From [Clostridium] clostridioforme AGR2157 (GTDB lineage Bacteria; Bacillota; Clostridia; Lachnospirales; Lachnospiraceae), in contig NZ_AUJR01000007.1 in NCBI RefSeq assembly GCF_000424325.1, positions 62,001-126,000 of the forward strand: DNA of 64,000 nucleotides, given 5' to 3'. Positions 49,324 through 57,309 of this stretch are shown piece after piece. Both the position numbers and the translations under genes were made by a program. The first letter of the stretch is position 1; every line of letters begins with the position of its first letter. Below the pieces are notes generated by a model, which ran no database searches, was not told where the DNA came from, and saw only the letters and a program-made list of their open reading frames with translations.

Positions 49324-51087
49324 TTAATTGCGGTAGCGGTTGATGCAGGCGTATATCTCCTGGATCCTCGGCATGGAAAGGCCGCAGGCCGCGTAGGAGC
49401 TGTCGCCCACGGCTGCCAGCCCGCCTTTCTGTATCTCCTTAAGCAGCATGGAGACCGTATCCTTTACCGTGTACCGTTCAAGCAGCTGGTGTTCCACACA
49501 GTAGCGCAGCATCTGTGCCAGGGTATTGGTCTGTTCAGAGTCAATGAGCTGTTCCACAAAACGGAGGTCCACAGGGGACTTGCCAATTTGCAGGGAATCC
49601 TTTCCATATACCTTGACCTTGATGCGCTCGTCGCGGCCGCCGCCCCGGGGCCCCCTGCCTCTGTAATTTCCCCTGCTTTCGGCAGCAGAATTTCCCGATG
49701 CAGTCTGGGAACCGCCTTTATTGCTTAACAGTCTGCGTCCCCCGGACGGAAGAAGAAAGCCAGGGGCAGAGGTGATGGGCTCAACGCCGTAGCCGGAACA
49801 GAAGGCCTTGGTCTTATCCGTGATGTCCAGTGGTTCATAGCAGTCCATCTGGAGGATGGTATCTGCAATATAGAAATAAGCTCCCGAACTTCCTGCCACC
49901 ATAACAGTTGAAATGCCTGATTTTTCATACAAATCCCTGGCCCTCTCAATGAATGGGGTAATGGGCTCCTGGTCCCGGCTGATGATTTTCTGCATCAGAT
50001 CATCCCTGACCATGAAGTTGGTGGCGGAGGTGTCCTCGTCAATCAGAAAGACACGGCTTCCGGCCTCAATCCCTTCGATGACAGCGGCTGCCTGGGAGGT
50101 GCTGCCGCTGGCATCCTCAGTTGAGAAGCAATGGGTGTCCTTTTTGTTGGGCAGGTCGTTGATAAACAGGGAAATGTCCACATTCTGGACGCTTCTGCCG
50201 TCCTCTGCCCGCAGCTTCATGGCAGTGGAATCAGTGATAACAAATTCCCGTCCATCCCCGGCCACATGGTTATAGACGCCGGACTCCAGTGCTTTTAACA
50301 GGGTGGATTTGCCATGATATCCGCCTCCCACAATCAGGGTAATGCCCCGGTGAAGTCCCATGCCGGTGATTCTGCCATGATGAGGAAGGTTTAATTCCAT
50401 TCTGAGGGAATCCGGTGACTGGAAGGGCACGCTGCCCTTCATGGGCCGGCTGGAAATGCCGCTTTCCCTGGGAAGGATGGCACCGTCTGCCACAAAGGAG
50501 ACCAGTCCCAGGCGTTCCAGTTTACATCGGATGAAACGCTGGTCTTCCGCCAGGTCTGACACGGCCTTTACCTCCTGGGCAGGCCTGTTTTTATAGTAAA
50601 ATACGGTTTTGACACACCGCGGCAGGAAGTCAAACAGAATTTTAATCAGTTCACCGGAATTGATGGTCCTGCCATTGGCCGGAAAACCTGCCTCAAAGCG
50701 TGCCGTTATGCCCTTAGGGCTGCATTCGCAGGCTGTCCGGCTCAGAATCTCAGGCCCTGGCCGGCTGGTGGCAATCAGGCCGCTTTTGCCGGAACCTTTT
50801 GCTTTAAAATTGTACTTGGCGATTTCCTGGAAGAACTGCCTGACCAGATAATCTTCCAGGGCAGTCTGCTTGTGGGGGGCGTCAAAATATCCGCTGGGGT
50901 AGGCGGCCCTCTGGAGCGGAATAAATACACTTAATTTGGAAGGGGATGCAAAGGGATCTCCCTGTACATGGTCGATGGAAAGTACATAATCCGTAAAGTC
51001 ATATGACCCCCGCGTATCTTTATAGGCCGGATACCCTTTCCGGTCAATGGATTCCAGTAATCTTCTCAGGTCTTGTGCTGATTTCAT
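49324..51087 (-). CDS. Predicted ATPase of the ABC class (ABC_ATPase family)
   Basis: 587 residues, no membrane segment. The family-typical N-terminal region (DYVLSIDHVQGDPFASPSKL) precedes an ABC-type ATPase core with Walker A GGGYHGKSTLLKALESG, a central SISLF-like region, Walker B VFLIDEDTSATNFMVRD, and STVMVAGSSGAYFYIADTIL. A Gly/Arg-rich patch near 450-470 (RGNYRGRGPRGGGRDER) looks like an RNA-binding RGG-type stretch. A trypanosome relative (MRB1590) is an RNA-editing factor, so nucleic-acid binding is plausible. The bacterial role is unknown. Monocistronic. Confidence 0.8.
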   Translation of the reverse strand: MKSAQDLRRLLESIDRKGYPAYKDTRGSYDFTDYVLSIDHVQGDPFASPSKLSVFIPLQRAAYPSGYFDAPHKQTALEDYLVRQFFQEIAKYNFKAKGSGKSGLIATSRPGPEILSRTACECSPKGITARFEAGFPANGRTINSGELIKILFDFLPRCVKTVFYYKNRPAQEVKAVSDLAEDQRFIRCKLERLGLVSFVADGAILPRESGISSRPMKGSVPFQSPDSLRMELNLPHHGRITGMGLHRGITLIVGGGYHGKSTLLKALESGVYNHVAGDGREFVITDSTAMKLRAEDGRSVQNVDISLFINDLPNKKDTHCFSTEDASGSTSQAAAVIEGIEAGSRVFLIDEDTSATNFMVRDDLMQKIISRDQEPITPFIERARDLYEKSGISTVMVAGSSGAYFYIADTILQMDCYEPLDITDKTKAFCSGYGVEPITSAPGFLLPSGGRRLLSNKGGSQTASGNSAAESRGNYRGRGPRGGGRDERIKVKVYGKDSLQIGKSPVDLRFVEQLIDSEQTNTLAQMLRYCVEHQLLERYTVKDTVSMLLKEIQKGGLAAVGDSSYAACGLSMPRIQEIYACINRYRN

Positions 51088-51287
51088 GATGATGCTTCAC
51101 CTCTTCACCTGCGCTGCCAGGCCGGAATCCCATTCCGGTCTGCCTTTTGACAGGCTCCTTTTTCTGTATTTGCTTCCTATATTTTATAGCAGGTCCGGCG
51201 AAAATGCAACCGGGAAGAACAGCCTGCATGGGGGACATATGGCGATCCCGGTCCCGGTCACATCCGGCCATCCGGGGTTAGGCAGCG

Positions 51288-51316
51288 TTGAAGCCTGCCA
51301 TGTTTTATGGTATGAT
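51288..51316 (+). promoter_or_regulatory. Probable promoter of the Sir2-like gene
   Basis: TTGAAG (51288-51293), a 17-base spacer, TATGAT (51311-51316) preceded by TATGG. The remainder of the 318-base gap 51088-51405 shows nothing else. Confidence 0.6.
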
Positions 51317-51405
51317 AGCATAAGACGGCGCCAGGGCCTGAAGCGGAATATCAGACGCACTTCGGTTCATGGGCAGCCTTAAGAATGACAGGAGTGAAAG
51401 TGGAT

Positions 51406-52077
51406 ATGGACCAGCAGAAGAAGGAATTGTTAGAGGCGCTGTCCGGCGCGGAAAAGGTACTTATAGGCATCGGAGGGGAATGGAAATTAAGGGACGACGC
51501 AAGAGATGTGCGCCGGCGTTGTCTGGGGGACCAGGTTCAGAAGGAGCTTCGGGAAGCTTACGCGGCCCTATGGAGTCTGGTCAGGGACAAGGATTATTAT
51601 GTGGTTACCACTGTGACGGATGGAGCTGTCTATGACACGGATTTTGACAGCAGGCGGGTGGTCGCTCCCTGTGGAAATATCCATTGGAGGCAGTGTTCCA
51701 AAGCCTGTACCAAGGATATATGGGAAGAGGGGGAGGTGCCGGATGATATCTGCACTCATTGCAAGGCTCCCCTGACAGGCAATACGGTTGAGGCGGAGAC
51801 TTATATAGAGGAAGGCTACCTGCCCAGGTGGGAGGCATACAAGAAATGGCAGACAGGGACCCTGAACCGCAGACTGGTTATCCTGGAACTGGGAGAGGGG
51901 TTTAAGACGCCTACCGTCATGCGGTGGCCATTTGAGAAGATTGGTTTTTTCAACCAGAAATCCATATTTTACAGGATACATGAAAATTTTTACCAGATGC
52001 CCAAAGAATTGGGAGAGCGGGCCGCGGGAATCCAGGCAGATTCGGTTTCCTTTATCCGCGGCCTGGCAGAGGATTGA
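51406..52077 (+). CDS. Sir2-like protein lacking the catalytic histidine
   Basis: 223 residues from ATG 51406 (GGAG 11 bases before; ATG 51385 is an alternative). The order of sirtuin landmarks is visible in degenerate form: EKVLIGIGGEW for the GAG loop, VVTTVTDGAVYDTDF for TQNxDxL, APCGNIHWRQC in place of (L/V)HG, and the zinc knuckle C97-x3-C101...C116-x2-C119. Cys89 replaces the catalytic His, and the Asn of TQN is Val. Ordinary NAD-dependent deacetylation is therefore doubtful; ADP-ribose binding or another chemistry is possible. It is followed by hisH 61 bases later, possibly by chance. Confidence 0.65.
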   Translation: MDQQKKELLEALSGAEKVLIGIGGEWKLRDDARDVRRRCLGDQVQKELREAYAALWSLVRDKDYYVVTTVTDGAVYDTDFDSRRVVAPCGNIHWRQCSKACTKDIWEEGEVPDDICTHCKAPLTGNTVEAETYIEEGYLPRWEAYKKWQTGTLNRRLVILELGEGFKTPTVMRWPFEKIGFFNQKSIFYRIHENFYQMPKELGERAAGIQADSVSFIRGLAED

Positions 52078-52138
52078 GAGGGGTGTTTTATCACGTTACA
52101 ATGATAAAATATTAAATCATAGGAACGAGGTTGAATAT

Positions 52139-52744
52139 ATGATTGCTATTATTGATTATGACGCAGGAAACCTGCGCAGTGTGGAAAAAGCCCTGCTTTC
52201 ACTGGGGGAAACGCCTGTCATAACCAGGGACAGGAAAACGATACTCAAAGCGGACAAGGTCATTCTGCCGGGGGTGGGATCTTTTGGCGATGCCATGGGA
52301 AAGCTGGAGCAGTATGGTCTGGTGGATGTGATTCATGAGACAGTGGACCAGGGAACTCCATTTTTGGGTATCTGCCTGGGACTGCAGCTTTTATTTGCCA
52401 GCAGTGAGGAGAGCCAGGGGGTTTCGGGTCTGGGCATCCTTCCGGGAAAGATACTTAAGATACCGGAGCATCCCGGACTTAAGATTCCGCATATGGGCTG
52501 GAATTCACTGAAGATAAGGCCGGAGGCAAAGCTGTTTCATGGGATTGAAGACGGAGCCTATGTTTATTTTGTCCATTCCTATTACCTGAAAGCAGAGGAT
52601 GAGTCCATTGTGGCAGCTTCCACGGAGTACAGCACCGTGATACACGCTTCTGTTGAACGGGGAAATGTGTTTGCATGTCAGTTCCACCCGGAGAAAAGCG
52701 GGAAGGCGGGCCTTGCCATTCTTAAGAATTTTATCGGACTGTGA
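52139..52744 (+). CDS. hisH: Imidazole glycerol phosphate synthase, glutaminase subunit
   Basis: 201 residues, full length. Class I glutamine amidotransferase triad: Cys79 in FLGICLGLQLLF, His183 and Glu185 in CQFHPEKSG. The start MIAIIDYDAGNLRSVEKAL and the oxyanion region PGVGSFGDAM are typical. It releases ammonia from glutamine and channels it to HisF in histidine biosynthesis. ACGAGG precedes the ATG. Only hisH and hisF of the pathway are in the window. Confidence 0.95.
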   Translation: MIAIIDYDAGNLRSVEKALLSLGETPVITRDRKTILKADKVILPGVGSFGDAMGKLEQYGLVDVIHETVDQGTPFLGICLGLQLLFASSEESQGVSGLGILPGKILKIPEHPGLKIPHMGWNSLKIRPEAKLFHGIEDGAYVYFVHSYYLKAEDESIVAASTEYSTVIHASVERGNVFACQFHPEKSGKAGLAILKNFIGL

Positions 52745-52819
52745 AAGTCCTGCGCTGTCTGAAAAAAGGATATCGGAGGCAGCGCCATACCAATTAAAAC
52801 AGGAGATAGGAGAGGCGAT

Positions 52820-53581
52820 ATGTTTACCAAAAGAATCATACCATGCCTGGACGTGAACAACGGACGCGTGGTAAAAGGCGTAAATTTTGTGAACCTGCGG
52901 GACGCAGGGGACCCGGTGGAGATAGCCGCGGCTTATGACAAGGCAGGGGCAGACGAACTGGTATTTCTGGATATCACGGCATCCTCGGACAACCGCCGTA
53001 CTGTGGCGGATATGGTGCGCAAGGTGGCGGAGACTGTTTTCATCCCGTTTACTGTGGGCGGCGGCATACGCACAGTGGAAGATTTCCGCATGCTTCTCCG
53101 GGAGGGGGCGGATAAGATATCCATTAATTCCTCAGCCATCGACAATCCGCGTCTTATAAACGACGCGGCGGATAAGTTCGGCCGCCAATGTGTGGTGGTA
53201 GCCATAGACGCCAGGCGCAGGGCTGATGGAAAAGGCTGGAATATCTACAAGCACGGCGGACGTGTGGATGTGGGGAAAGATGCCCTGGAGTGGGCCATGG
53301 AGGCAGACCGTCTGGGCGCGGGTGAGATACTGCTCACCAGTATGGACTGCGACGGAACCAAGAACGGATATGACAACGAACTGACCTCTCTCATAGCCTC
53401 CCATGTATCCGTGCCTGTCATTGCTTCGGGAGGCGCCGGGAATAAGGAACATTTCTATGATGCGCTGACAAAGGGCGGCGCGGACGCCGCCCTGGCCGCC
53501 TCTCTCTTTCATTATAAGGAACTGGAGATACGGGAGCTTAAGGAGTACCTGTCGGAGAGAGGGATTGCCGTAAGGATGTAG
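52820..53581 (+). CDS. hisF: Imidazole glycerol phosphate synthase, cyclase subunit
   Basis: 253 residues, the standard size. It is a TIM barrel with the catalytic Asp11 ([15 protein letters not shown]) and Asp130 (VVVAIDARR), phosphate-binding [11 protein letters not shown] and the C-terminal [11 protein letters not shown]. It uses ammonia from HisH to form imidazole glycerol phosphate and AICAR from PRFAR. It lies 75 bases after hisH. A hisA gene, often between them, is absent here. Confidence 0.95.
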   Translation: MFTKRIIPCLDVNNGRVVKGVNFVNLRDAGDPVEIAAAYDKAGADELVFLDITASSDNRRTVADMVRKVAETVFIPFTVGGGIRTVEDFRMLLREGADKISINSSAIDNPRLINDAADKFGRQCVVVAIDARRRADGKGWNIYKHGGRVDVGKDALEWAMEADRLGAGEILLTSMDCDGTKNGYDNELTSLIASHVSVPVIASGGAGNKEHFYDALTKGGADAALAASLFHYKELEIRELKEYLSERGIAVRM

Positions 53582-53642
53582 CGATTCATCCTCGTCAGGC
53601 TGTGCTCCCAGCCCTCTTTCTCAATTATTTTGTCGATATCCG

Positions 53643-53671
53643 TTGTTTCCAGCCGTTTCCTATGCTAAAAT
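53643..53671 (+). promoter_or_regulatory. Probable promoter of ung
   Basis: TTGTTT (53643-53648), a 17-base spacer, TAAAAT (53666-53671), 45 bases before the chosen ung start. Confidence 0.5.
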
Positions 53672-53716
53672 ATGAAAATGTGAATTTATATCGTGAATGA
53701 AAAGGAGAAGCAGGAT

Positions 53717-54391
53717 ATGGCCGCTATTACCAATGACTGGCTGGGGCCCTTGAGCAGCGAGTTTAAGAAGCCCTATTATAAAGAACTGTATAAGACAGTA
53801 AAGCATGAATATGAGACCAAAAGGGTGTTTCCCGAGCCCGATGATATCTTCAACGCATTTGCATTTACACCGCTGGCGGACGTGAAGGTAGTGATTCTGG
53901 GGCAGGACCCTTACCACAATTATGGTCAGGCCCATGGCCTGTGTTTTTCGGTAAAGCCGGACGTGGATATTCCTCCCTCACTGGTGAACATTTACCAGGA
54001 GCTTCACGACGATTTGGGGTGTTATATACCGAATAACGGTTATCTGAAAAAGTGGGCTGACCAGGGTGTCATGCTGTTAAATACAGTGCTCACGGTGAGA
54101 GCCCATCAGGCCAATTCCCACCGGGACATTGGATGGGAGAAGTTTACGGATGCGGCGATAGGCATTCTTAACCAGCAGGACAGGCCCATGGTGTTTATTT
54201 TATGGGGACGTCCGGCCCAGGCCAAGAAGGCAATGCTGAATAATCCCAGGCATTTAATCCTGGAGGCGCCCCACCCAAGTCCGTTGTCCGCGTCCAGGGG
54301 ATTTTTCGGCAGCAGGCCTTTCAGCAAGACCAATGCATTTTTGGCAGAGCACGGCCTTACGCCTGTTGACTGGCAGATTGAGAATATATAA
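53717..54391 (+). CDS. ung: Uracil-DNA glycosylase, family 1
   Basis: 224 residues from ATG 53717 (AAAGGAG 9 bases before); an upstream GTG at 53693 is less likely. The water-activating loop GQDPYH has the catalytic Asp64, at the same number as in E. coli Ung. Other signatures are FSVKPDVDIPPSL, LLNTVLTVRAHQANSH, ILWGRPAQAKK and the Leu-loop APHPSPLSASRGFFG with the catalytic His. It removes uracil from DNA for base excision repair. Confidence 0.96.
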   Translation: MAAITNDWLGPLSSEFKKPYYKELYKTVKHEYETKRVFPEPDDIFNAFAFTPLADVKVVILGQDPYHNYGQAHGLCFSVKPDVDIPPSLVNIYQELHDDLGCYIPNNGYLKKWADQGVMLLNTVLTVRAHQANSHRDIGWEKFTDAAIGILNQQDRPMVFILWGRPAQAKKAMLNNPRHLILEAPHPSPLSASRGFFGSRPFSKTNAFLAEHGLTPVDWQIENI

Positions 54392-54518
54392 AACAGGTAT
54401 AGGGATAGATAAGAATACATAAAATGTACAGCAGGCAGGGGCCCTTGCGGCAGGATGGCTGCACGGGCGGGATGCCTAGGCGTCAGGGAATGGAGCCTGT
54501 CTGCGGTAAGGAGAATTT

Positions 54519-55361
54519 ATGAGTTTAGTTGAAGTGTTAAAAATCATTGTACTGGGAATTGTGGAAGGATTCACGGAGTGGCTTCCCATCAGCAGCACAG
54601 GCCATATGATTCTGGTGGATGAAATCATACGCCTGAACCAGCCGGATGCGTTTAAGGACGTGTTTCTGGTGGTGATTCAGTTAGGGGCCATCCTGGCTGT
54701 GGTTGTCATGTTTTTTCATAAGCTGAATCCCTTTAGTCCCAGCAAGACCAGCCGGCAGAAGGATGCCACCTGGGCCCTGTGGATTAAAATTATCATTGCC
54801 TGTGTTCCGGCAGCCATTCTGGGACTATTGCTGGATGACTGGATGGAGGCCCATCTGTTCAATGCCTATGTGGTGGCAGCGGCCCTGATTGTATACGGTG
54901 TACTTTTTATTGTACTTGAGAACAGCAGCGTGTGTACCAATCCAAGGTTTAACAAGGTGGGACAGATTTCAGCCAAGACAGCGTTCCTCATTGGCATGGT
55001 ACAGCTTCTGGCTTTGATTCCGGGAACCTCCCGCTCCGGTTCCACCATTCTGGGCGCCATGGTCTTAGGCTGTTCCAGGGCTGCAGCGGCAGAGTTCTCA
55101 TTTTTCCTGGGAATCCCGGTTATGTTTGGAGCCAGTTTATTGAAAATTGTGAAGTATTTCCTGACAGGGAATGCATTTACAGGACCGCAGATTTTCTATA
55201 CCATACTGGGAATGCTGATTGCCTTTGTGGTTTCCGTTTATTCCATCCAGTTTCTTATGAGCTATGTGCGCAAGCATGATTTTAAGTTCTTTGGATACTA
55301 TAGAATCATTCTGGGCGTGATTGTGCTGGCATACTTTGGTATTACGGCGCTGGCCAGCTAG
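54519..55361 (+). CDS. uppP: Undecaprenyl-diphosphatase
   Basis: 280 residues with about eight membrane segments. BacA/UppP motifs: GIVEGFTEWLPISSTGHMIL (Glu17, Glu20, Ser and His of the active site) and LALIPGTSRSGSTI with the catalytic Arg/Ser cluster. It dephosphorylates undecaprenyl diphosphate outside the membrane to recycle the lipid carrier for peptidoglycan and other polymers; overexpression gives bacitracin resistance in related systems. AAGGAG precedes the start. Confidence 0.95.
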   Translation: MSLVEVLKIIVLGIVEGFTEWLPISSTGHMILVDEIIRLNQPDAFKDVFLVVIQLGAILAVVVMFFHKLNPFSPSKTSRQKDATWALWIKIIIACVPAAILGLLLDDWMEAHLFNAYVVAAALIVYGVLFIVLENSSVCTNPRFNKVGQISAKTAFLIGMVQLLALIPGTSRSGSTILGAMVLGCSRAAAAEFSFFLGIPVMFGASLLKIVKYFLTGNAFTGPQIFYTILGMLIAFVVSVYSIQFLMSYVRKHDFKFFGYYRIILGVIVLAYFGITALAS

Positions 55362-55449
55362 GAGCTAAAGTCAGAAGCGAAGTCAGAATCAAATAGAGGC
55401 AAAGTCAGAAGCTTAATCAGAAATAAAAGAATGATTTACAGAATAGAAA

Positions 55450-55489
55450 AGGGCCTGCCATGCAAACGGATTGTGAATGGCAGAGCCCT
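55450..55489. terminator. Hairpin between converging uppP and DAHP synthase genes
   Basis: AGGGCCTGCCAT (55450-55461) pairs with ATGGCAGAGCCCT (55477-55489) with one bulge. AAAA lies on the left for the minus strand; the plus-strand T tract is delayed. Confidence 0.6.
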
Positions 55490-55528
55490 ATTTGCCGCTC
55501 ATTTTTTCGTTTGAGTCATATTATGGTG

Positions 55529-56560
55529 TTAATCCAGATTATCCGCAATCTCATACAGCAGCCGCTCCGTATCATCCCATCCAAGACAGGGATCGGTGAT
55601 GGACTTGCCGTAGCAGTGTTCTCCGATTTTCTGGCTGCCGGGCTCAATATAGCTCTCAATCATGAGGCCCTTTACCAGATTCTTTATATCTCCGGAGTGA
55701 CGGCGGCTGTGGAGCACTTCCTTGGCAATGCGAATTTGTTCCTGATACTGCTTGTTGGAGTTGGCGTGGTTTGTGTCCACGATGCAGGCCGGATTCTGTA
55801 ACCCCCGCTGGTTATACAGGTCAAATAAAAGCTTCAAATCTTCATAGTGGTAGTTGGGGTTGCACTGGCCCCTTTTGTTCACGGCACCGCGCAGGATGGT
55901 GTGGGTCAGAGGATTGCCGGGGCACTGTACTTCAAAGCCGCGGAAGATAAAGTCGTGGGGAAGCTGGGCAGCCACCACGGAATTCAGCATGACTGTCAGG
56001 TCGCCGCTGGTGGGGTTCTTCATGCCTACGGGCACATCGCAGCCGCTGGCTACCAGCCGGTGGAACTGATTTTCCACGGAACGGGCGCCTACTGCCACAT
56101 AGGACATCATGTCGGAGAGATAGTTCATATTTTCAGGATAAAGCATTTCATCAGCGGTGGAAAAACCTGTCTCCCGCAGCACCCTCATGTGCATATGGCG
56201 GATGGCCAGTATTCCTTCGAACATATCAGGCCGCTTCTCAGGATCGGGCTGATGAATCATTCCCATATATCCCTCGCCGGTGGTTCTGGGCTTGTTGGTG
56301 TAGACCCGGGGAATGATGATTAGCTTGTCCTTTGTCTTTTCCTGGATTTTCACAAGGCGTCCGGCGTAATCACATACAGATTCCTCGTTGTCAGCTGAGC
56401 AGGGGCCGATGATGACAACAAACTTGTCGCTCTCACCGGTAAATACCTTTTTTATTTCCTCGTCCCTTGCGTGTTTGATTTCTGCCAGCTCAGGGGCCAG
56501 AGGGAATTGTTCCCGGATTTCTGCCGGCGTAGGCAGCTTATTGATGAATGTGAATCCCAT
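55529..56560 (-). CDS. 3-Deoxy-7-phosphoheptulonate (DAHP) synthase, class I
   Basis: 343 residues from the ATG at 56560, with GGAGGA 6-7 bases upstream on the minus strand. AroF/G/H signatures: VVIIGPCSADNEESV, IPRVYTNKPRTTGEGYMGMI, GARSVENQFHRLVASGCDVP, MKNPTSGDL, IVDTNHANSNKQY and GLMIESYIEPGSQ. It condenses phosphoenolpyruvate and erythrose 4-phosphate, the first step of the shikimate pathway. It is alone here, and no T-box or leader peptide was seen upstream. Which aromatic amino acid inhibits it cannot be read. Confidence 0.93.
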   Translation of the reverse strand: MGFTFINKLPTPAEIREQFPLAPELAEIKHARDEEIKKVFTGESDKFVVIIGPCSADNEESVCDYAGRLVKIQEKTKDKLIIIPRVYTNKPRTTGEGYMGMIHQPDPEKRPDMFEGILAIRHMHMRVLRETGFSTADEMLYPENMNYLSDMMSYVAVGARSVENQFHRLVASGCDVPVGMKNPTSGDLTVMLNSVVAAQLPHDFIFRGFEVQCPGNPLTHTILRGAVNKRGQCNPNYHYEDLKLLFDLYNQRGLQNPACIVDTNHANSNKQYQEQIRIAKEVLHSRRHSGDIKNLVKGLMIESYIEPGSQKIGEHCYGKSITDPCLGWDDTERLLYEIADNLD

Positions 56561-56669
56561 TTCTTCGTCCTCCAATTATGTAAACACCGGACTGCGGTGT
56601 AAGATACATTTCAATGCTTCATTATAGTATAGAAAACCGGATTCGTAAATAGTGAATCCCACGAAAATA

Positions 56670-56816
56670 TTGACAATAAGGCATTTTTTCTGGCTGGGAA
56701 CCCAGTTTACGCTGCCTGATTTTCTGGGATTTACCCTGATACTGGGAGCTGTGTTTGCACTTGCCTTTGCACACCGCCCGGGAGGGAAAACAGCGGAAGG
56801 GCAGACTTGGGAGTAA
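56670..56816 (+). pseudogene. Relic of the C-terminal end of an EamA/DMT-type permease
   Basis: The frame ending at TAA 56814-56816 reads LGTQFTLPDFLGFTLILGAV followed by FALAFAHRPGGK. This is like the last helix of drug/metabolite exporters (LTLxQxxGxxLILxGV) and is followed by a polar tail. Only about 48 codons remain, from a TTG without a ribosome site. It sits directly before the tyrS promoter. The evidence is one short motif, so the family is tentative. Confidence 0.35.
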
Positions 56817-56819
56817 CTC

Positions 56820-56848
56820 TTGACAAACCGGGAGAGTCTGTCTATAAT
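56820..56848 (+). promoter_or_regulatory. Strong sigma-A promoter of the tyrS T-box leader
   Basis: TTGACA (56820-56825), a 17-base spacer, TATAAT (56843-56848): both hexamers match consensus perfectly. Transcription should start near 56855. Confidence 0.9.
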
Positions 56849-56869
56849 AGTCATAATTTCATGAATTGG

Positions 56870-57172
56870 CTATGACGGGAACAAGTAGTAGCCTGCAGGA
56901 ACAGACAGAAAGCAGCCGGATGATGAGAGGCGCATGGAATGCAGGTCATGAATACATCCCTGAGCTTCGCACCCAACGGCGCTGTTGCGGATAACAGCCT
57001 TAGTAGGCTGCGACGGATCCTGCATCCGTTATCGTGCTAGAGTATATGGGCGTTTGTTGAAAGCTTGCCGCCAGTACTCGAAGAGGCAGGCAGCGTGAGC
57101 TGTCTGTGAACATCAGGTGGTAACACGGGGCTTACGGGCTTCGTCCTTTTGGATAAGGGCGGGGCTTTTTTT
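56870..57172 (+). promoter_or_regulatory. Tyrosine T-box riboswitch leader of tyrS
   Basis: Stem I features are clear: GGGAACAAGTAGTA at the base, AGCAGCCGG / GATGAGAG distal region, and the specifier loop GAATACATC with the Tyr codon UAC (56953-56955). The T-box bulge reads AGGTGGTAACACGG (57115-57128), a variant of AGGGTGGTACCGCG. A terminator with TTTTTTT ends at 57172. Uncharged tRNA-Tyr pairs with specifier and T-box and allows read-through into tyrS. Confidence 0.9.
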
Positions 57173-57252
57173 AGTTCATAAAGGGGAATCCGTGTCTGCG
57201 GTCCCCCCTGCGCCCCGGCTGCCCCTGTATAAAAAATGTAAGAATCAAGCCC

Positions 57253-57280
57253 TTGCATGAAAGCAGAAGTATGGTAAAAT
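57253..57280 (+). promoter_or_regulatory. Possible second tyrS promoter downstream of the T-box
   Basis: TTGCAT (57253-57258), a 16-base spacer, TAAAAT (57275-57280) preceded by TATGG. It lies after the T-box terminator and 30 bases before the tyrS ATG, so it would give T-box-independent transcripts. Confidence 0.5.
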
Positions 57281-57309
57281 AAAGAAAGTAAGAAGAGGAG
57301 AAAATCACC

